Below, piece after piece: positions 5,711 through 7,772 of a DNA stretch of 7,772 nucleotides. The translations under genes were made by a program, and so were the position numbers. Source of the DNA: an uncultured Rhodocyclaceae bacterium (lineage in GTDB: Bacteria; Pseudomonadota; Gammaproteobacteria; Burkholderiales; Rhodocyclaceae); NCBI GenBank assembly GCA_937892345.1, contig CALAGF010000330.1, positions 1-7,772 on the forward strand, in the 5' to 3' direction. A model generated the notes under the pieces. It was given only the letters and a program-made list of their open reading frames with translations, was not told where the DNA came from and ran no database searches. Each line of letters opens with the position of its first letter. Position 1 is the first letter of the stretch.

Positions 5711-6556
5711 TCAGGCGGCCACAAAAGTCTCGCAGAGATAACGTGTGCGCGCCTCGATCTTGCCAAACAGGTAGTTCAGGTCCGCATGCCAGTCGAGCGA
5801 CAACTGTTCGCAAGCAGCCTCAGACAATTGGCCAACACGCGCCTCTTCGTGATGGGAAAGATCCAGCGCATTGGCGATGGCCTCCGCAACGTGCGTCGTC
5901 GCAACCAGCTTGTCAGCCGGCGGATAGCGATCATGATGATGAGCAATCGCCGCAACCACCGAGGCAGGCAACTGCCATGCATTGGCCAGCACACGCCCGA
6001 CAACGCAATGATCAGTGCCAAAATGCGCGCGCTCGGTTTCCAGAATGCAGGCTTGTGGACGTGCCTGCGTGGCCATTCTCACCCGCTGGAATTCCAGCGG
6101 ATAGCAACGGGCCATCCACAACTGGCCGATATCATGGAGCAAACCACCCACCAGCGCGTAATCAACTGAAAAATGCGCTATCCGGGCCAATTCCTGAGCG
6201 GCAACACCCACCGCCACGCTGTGCTCCCAGAAATAATTGCTCATCCGGCTCTCGCGTGAAAACTCCGCAAGACTCACTGCCAGCACAATCTCGCGCACCC
6301 TGGACAAGCCGATCAGCGATACCGCAACCTGCATGTCCTTCAGCTCTCGCTGGCTCCTTCCACCCATCGCCGCAGTATTGGCCAGCGAAAAAATCCGCCC
6401 GGTGATGACCGGATCGCGTTCGACCAACGAAGAAAGCGTACCGATGGTGGCATTGTCATCATCCAGCGTTTTCAGAATGTCATTCACCACCGTCGGAAAA
6501 GCGGGCAGCAGCACCGCCCGCTCGATGATTTCCGCTTCACTCAGATGGAGAGGCAT
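5711..6556 (-). CDS. HDOD domain signal-transduction protein
   Basis: A 281-residue cytoplasmic protein that is nearly all one HDOD domain (PF08668). The typical start LPAFPTVVNDILKTL (17-31) is followed by the helix ending in VERDPVITGRIFSLANTA (45-62) and the block VSLIGLSRVREIVL (79-92). WEHSVAVGVAAQELA (110-124), LLHDIGQL (139-146), H178 in ERAHFGTDH, and HHHDRYP (206-212) follow. HDOD proteins usually act as non-enzymatic regulators in motility, biofilm, stress or c-di-GMP circuits; no output domain is attached here. Several HD-superfamily metal-ligand positions are kept (H112, H141-D142, H178, H206-H208), so residual metal binding is possible. The ATG at 6556 shares its A with the TGA of the upstream gene; a GTG at 6559 is the alternative. 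GGAG inside the upstream gene lies 6 bases before the ATG, favouring ATG and coupled translation. No specific pathway can be named. Confidence 0.9.
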   Translation of the reverse strand: MPLHLSEAEIIERAVLLPAFPTVVNDILKTLDDDNATIGTLSSLVERDPVITGRIFSLANTAAMGGRSQRELKDMQVAVSLIGLSRVREIVLAVSLAEFSRESRMSNYFWEHSVAVGVAAQELARIAHFSVDYALVGGLLHDIGQLWMARCYPLEFQRVRMATQARPQACILETERAHFGTDHCVVGRVLANAWQLPASVVAAIAHHHDRYPPADKLVATTHVAEAIANALDLSHHEEARVGQLSEAACEQLSLDWHADLNYLFGKIEARTRYLCETFVAA

Positions 6557-6882
6557 CACATGCTCCGGTACGCCAGCACCGCCTTGTACAAGCCTGCAGC
6601 GGCAGGGCGTGAGCGGTCAACCAATGAAAAAATCACATCCAGCCGTGCCCGGGATCGCTCGACGGCCTCAGCGTACTCCGCCTCGCTACGCGAATCAGCT
6701 TCCTGAATACACAGGAACTCGCCATGACGAAGCGCAATCTGGCGGATGTTTTGCTCGGTCAGTTCATGTCCGGCCGGGAGTGAAAAATTGGTCACACCAT
6801 GTTCTGCGATGATCAGTGGCGCACCAAGCACCATATCTTCCCGAGCTTCCGACAAAGGGATGTAACGCAAACGTGTTTTCAA
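6556..6882 (-). CDS. Small HDOD-partner protein resembling the N-terminal module of HD-GYP proteins
   Basis: A 108-residue protein with a TTG start at 6882. A near-perfect Shine-Dalgarno (TGGAGGT) 7 bases upstream decides this start; the frame stays open further upstream but enters AT-rich promoter sequence. The N-terminal half, RYIPLSEAREDMVLGAPL, then FSLPAGHELTEQNIRQIALRHGEFLCI, follows the pattern that precedes many HD-GYP domains (a G/D-MVL block, an LPxG turn, then LTxxxIxxL and a short strand). The second half (about 60-105) is helical and acidic, with many Ala, Glu and Arg. No membrane segment is present. The last codons overlap the start of the HDOD gene, so the two are cotranscribed and translationally coupled; the natural inference is that they act together or are the split halves of one signalling protein. 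The family resemblance is from memory of the pattern and has not been searched. Confidence 0.8.
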   Translation of the reverse strand: MKTRLRYIPLSEAREDMVLGAPLIIAEHGVTNFSLPAGHELTEQNIRQIALRHGEFLCIQEADSRSEAEYAEAVERSRARLDVIFSLVDRSRPAAAGLYKAVLAYRSM

Positions 6883-6889
6883 GGCGGCG

Positions 6890-6896
6890 ACCTCCA
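6890..6896 (-). promoter_or_regulatory. Strong Shine-Dalgarno fixing a TTG start
   Basis: TGGAGGT on the minus strand is almost the full anti-Shine-Dalgarno complement. It lies 7 bases before TTG at 6882-6880. A strong ribosome binding site paired with a weak start codon suggests that TTG is genuinely used and that output is tuned by the start codon. Confidence 0.85.
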
Positions 6897-6928
6897 AATA
6901 AGCACTCGAGTAAGCCAAGCTGCCGCAA

Positions 6929-6937
6929 AATATAACA
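6929..6937 (-). promoter_or_regulatory. Putative extended -10 promoter of the HDOD operon
   Basis: On the minus strand TGTTATATT is an extended -10 element (TGn plus a 5/6 match to TATAAT), set in an AT-rich island (about 6927-6965) unusual for this window. The predicted start is near 6922, giving a 40-base leader with the Shine-Dalgarno at 6896-6890. A -35 match 17 bases upstream (TTTATT) is poor. Confidence 0.5.
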
Positions 6938-7046
6938 CAATCGTTAAATTTAATAAATACATCATTGCAAGATCTACAGGTGAGATCGGCCTGCCAAATA
7001 TCGCGCAATCTGACACTCACTGGCTACGATTCAGCTACGGTCGCCT
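6938..7046. other. Intergenic stretch between the HDOD operon and the tRNA-Asn terminator
   Basis: This is the rest of the non-coding gap upstream of the HDOD operon. It has an AT-rich part (to about 6965) that may hold upstream promoter or regulator-binding sequence, then unremarkable sequence up to the terminator. Reading frames here are open on both strands but have no protein-like composition or start signals. I see no RNA gene or repeat. Confidence 0.5.
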
Positions 7047-7047
7047 G

Positions 7048-7088
7048 AAAAAGCAAAAAGCCCAGTTTTCAAACTGGGCTTTTTGCTT
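7048..7088 (-). terminator. Intrinsic terminator of tRNA-Asn
   Basis: A 17 bp perfect stem (7051-7067 with 7072-7088) has tetraloop TTCA; its GC core is AGCCCAGTT / AACTGGGCT, flanked by A and T runs. It begins 6 bases beyond the tRNA 3' end on the minus strand and is followed by TTT. The inner stem followed by TTTTTGCTTTTT is a textbook terminator. The near symmetry would also stop plus-strand transcription. Confidence 0.92.
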
Positions 7089-7094
7089 GATTCT

Positions 7095-7170
7095 TGGCTC
7101 CTCGACCTGGGCTCGAACCAGGGACCTACGGATTAACAGTCCGGCGCTCTACCGACTGAGCTATCGAGGA
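7095..7170 (-). tRNA. tRNA-Asn (anticodon GUU)
   Basis: A 76-nucleotide tRNA including an encoded CCA. The acceptor stem TCCTCGA pairs with TCGAGGA, followed by discriminator G and CCA. The D arm contains AGCTCAGTCGGTAGAGC, the anticodon loop CTGTTAA has GTT at 7137-7135, and the T arm contains GGTTCGAGCCC with the invariant TTCGA. The anticodon arm and the sequence GGACTGTTAATCC agree with bacterial tRNA-Asn. It decodes AAC and AAU; the anticodon first base is normally modified to queuosine. It lies on the same strand as, and 79 bases after, the ylqF stop, with its own promoter and terminator. Confidence 0.98.
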
Positions 7171-7199
7171 ATTACGTTGTGTGTGCAACGAAGGCGCGC

Positions 7200-7205
7200 A
7201 TTATA
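7200..7205 (-). promoter_or_regulatory. Putative promoter (-10 box) of tRNA-Asn
   Basis: A perfect TATAAT on the minus strand is followed at once by the GC-rich discriminator GCGCGCC, typical of stable-RNA promoters under stringent (ppGpp) control. The predicted start near 7193 gives a leader of about 22 bases before the mature tRNA, containing a small hairpin CGTTG/CAACG (7175-7179 with 7186-7190). The best -35 candidate, TTTGAT, is only 15 bases upstream of the -10 box, so its assignment is weak. Confidence 0.65.
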
Positions 7206-7249
7206 TACAAACTTTTCCGGATCAAACCAGCCTTGGAAAAAAAGTTTGC

Positions 7250-7772
7250 CTACAAATTTTGATCTTCGGCAGGGTCGACCGCAGACAGGGCAGTTTTGTT
7301 GGCTTCCTTGAGTTCCGCCAGGCGTGCGGCTCGCAGTTCCGGGGTTTCCAGCGTAATGCGGCCGAGCGTCCCGCTGCGGTAGTCGTTGATCAGGATACCG
7401 GATGCTTTTTCAAGATCGAGTTCGCCGCCACGGCCCTTGATGATGCAGCCGCGCTTTCTGGCGATGGCTTCCAGGGCTGCCACGGCATCCATGCCATCCA
7501 TGCCATCCAGGCTCAGGTTGTAGCGTGCGGCCAGCAGCGCCGGATAGTGCTCAATCAGAAAACCGGCCAGCCAGGTGGCGACTTCTTCGTCAATGTAGGC
7601 ATTGACGCCGACCGAATGGCTGGCGGCCATCATCAGGCCGTCTACCGGGTGCTCGATCTTCGGCCACAGCATCCCCGGCGTGTCGTAAATGGTGAGCCGA
7701 GAGTTGATGTCGATACGCTGCTGGCTTTTGGTGACAGCGGGCTGATCGCCGACGGCCGCCACTTTCCGATCT
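7250..7772 (-). CDS. ylqF: Ribosome biogenesis GTPase YlqF/RbgA, 5'-truncated by the window edge
   Basis: YlqF/RbgA is a circularly permuted GTPase that assists late assembly of the 50S subunit. The order of motifs in the family is G4, G5, G1, G2, G3; only the last two are in the window. The 173 visible residues start with RKVAAVGDQPAVTKSQQ, which holds the G2 Thr (T14). G3 is DTPGMLWPK (30-38), the family hallmark. The helical C-terminal domain follows (about 45-150), with LIEHYPALLAARY and RKRGC (106-110), the latter followed by the usual GG and ILINDYRSGTLGRITLETP. The NKxD and Walker A motifs are expected just beyond the edge. A short insertion DGMDGMD (89-95) comes from a 9 bp tandem repeat. 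The C-terminal tail from about 145 is charged and variable. It ends with TAG at 7252-7250; no clear terminator separates it from the tRNA-Asn promoter, so readthrough into the tRNA is possible. Confidence 0.94.
   Translation of the reverse strand, partial: DRKVAAVGDQPAVTKSQQRIDINSRLTIYDTPGMLWPKIEHPVDGLMMAASHSVGVNAYIDEEVATWLAGFLIEHYPALLAARYNLSLDGMDGMDAVAALEAIARKRGCIIKGRGGELDLEKASGILINDYRSGTLGRITLETPELRAARLAELKEANKTALSAVDPAEDQNL
7484..7510 (-). repeat. Three-copy 9 bp tandem repeat inside ylqF
   Basis: On the plus strand the units are GGCATCCAT, GCCATCCAT and GCCATCCAG. Translated on the minus strand they give the acidic/Met repeat LDGMDGMDA. Because the unit is a multiple of three, copy-number change would keep the frame. 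Confidence 0.75.

Noticed and set aside
5623..6405. A 260-codon plus-strand frame opposite the HDOD gene.
   Set aside because: Composition (Pro, Arg, Gln, Ser, Ala) is typical of antisense translation, while the minus strand encodes a clear HDOD domain.
6883..7020. N-terminal extension of the HDOD-partner gene up to 7020.
   Set aside because: The extension is translated AT-rich promoter sequence, and a strong Shine-Dalgarno correctly spaced before TTG at 6882 marks the start.
7208..7248. Imperfect inverted repeat CAAACTTTTCC / GGAAAAAAAGTTTG as a terminator for ylqF.
   Set aside because: The arms differ by three A/T residues, the stem is AT-rich, and no T run follows it on the minus strand. 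It overlaps the tRNA promoter, so it was kept only as a remark.
1009..7283. The 11-mer GGTCGACCGCA occurs at 1010, 4377 and 7273, with shorter GTCGAC-containing relatives elsewhere, suggesting a dispersed repeat or operator.
   Set aside because: Most copies lie inside genes and encode Ala-Val-Asp with preferred codons (GCG GTC GAC). Only the 1010 copy is intergenic, as part of a hairpin. Codon use explains the recurrence.
6799..7311. A plus-strand frame running through the HDOD operon promoter, the terminator and the tRNA, with a WARTRDLRINSPALYRLSYRG segment.
   Set aside because: That segment is translated tRNA-Asn on the wrong strand, a well-known spurious protein call. The frame also crosses a 17 bp terminator stem.
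1..7772. Search by eye for insertion sequences, integrases, CRISPR repeats, toxin-antitoxin pairs, phage genes and riboswitches.
   Set aside because: No regularly spaced repeats, transposase or integrase motifs, toxin-antitoxin-like gene pairs, or long structured leaders were seen. The content looks like ordinary core chromosome.

Overview
The window looks like chromosomal core sequence from a betaproteobacterium. The GC-rich codon use, the EttA, RlhA and YaeQ sequences close to their E. coli counterparts, and a YlqF/RbgA GTPase (absent from E. coli) together suggest a Rhodocyclales-type organism. That placement is an inference; no rRNA or taxonomic marker is present. No mobile element, CRISPR array, phage gene or resistance gene was seen, and I found no previously undescribed multi-gene system. 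The more interesting material is in small genes, promoter architecture and start signals.

Layout. (1) 2-991, + strand: the C-terminal 329 residues of the translational ABC-F ATPase EttA. Two stacked hairpin terminators separate it from a convergent unknown 92-residue gene (1116-1394, minus). (2) A divergent 105 bp region drives, on the + strand, a two-gene unit: a class I SAM methyltransferase (1500-2324) and, 7 bp later, the 23S rRNA C2501 hydroxylase RlhA (2332-4221). This unit ends at a bidirectional terminator. (3) Minus strand: yaeQ (5404-4853) followed by a membrane-anchored OmpA-domain protein (4809-4294), probably an operon. (4) Divergent from yaeQ is a small Cys-rich protein (5436-5708), whose stop lies 2 bp from that of a convergent HDOD-domain gene. 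(5) Minus strand: a 108-residue protein with a TTG start and strong Shine-Dalgarno (6882-6556), translationally coupled to the HDOD signalling protein (6556-5711). (6) Minus strand: the C-terminal part of the ribosome-assembly GTPase YlqF/RbgA (7772-7250), then tRNA-Asn(GUU) (7170-7095) with its own promoter and a strong terminator.

Several genes concern the ribosome: EttA gates early elongation, RlhA hydroxylates a peptidyl-transferase-centre cytidine, RbgA assists late 50S assembly, and tRNA-Asn decodes AAY. The methyltransferase may belong to this theme because it sits directly before rlhA, but its substrate is unknown. The HDOD pair is a typical bacterial signalling module. Three putative promoters share an extended -10 (TGN followed by GATAAT or TATATT); the one before the methyltransferase places the predicted transcription start at the ATG, suggesting a leaderless mRNA.
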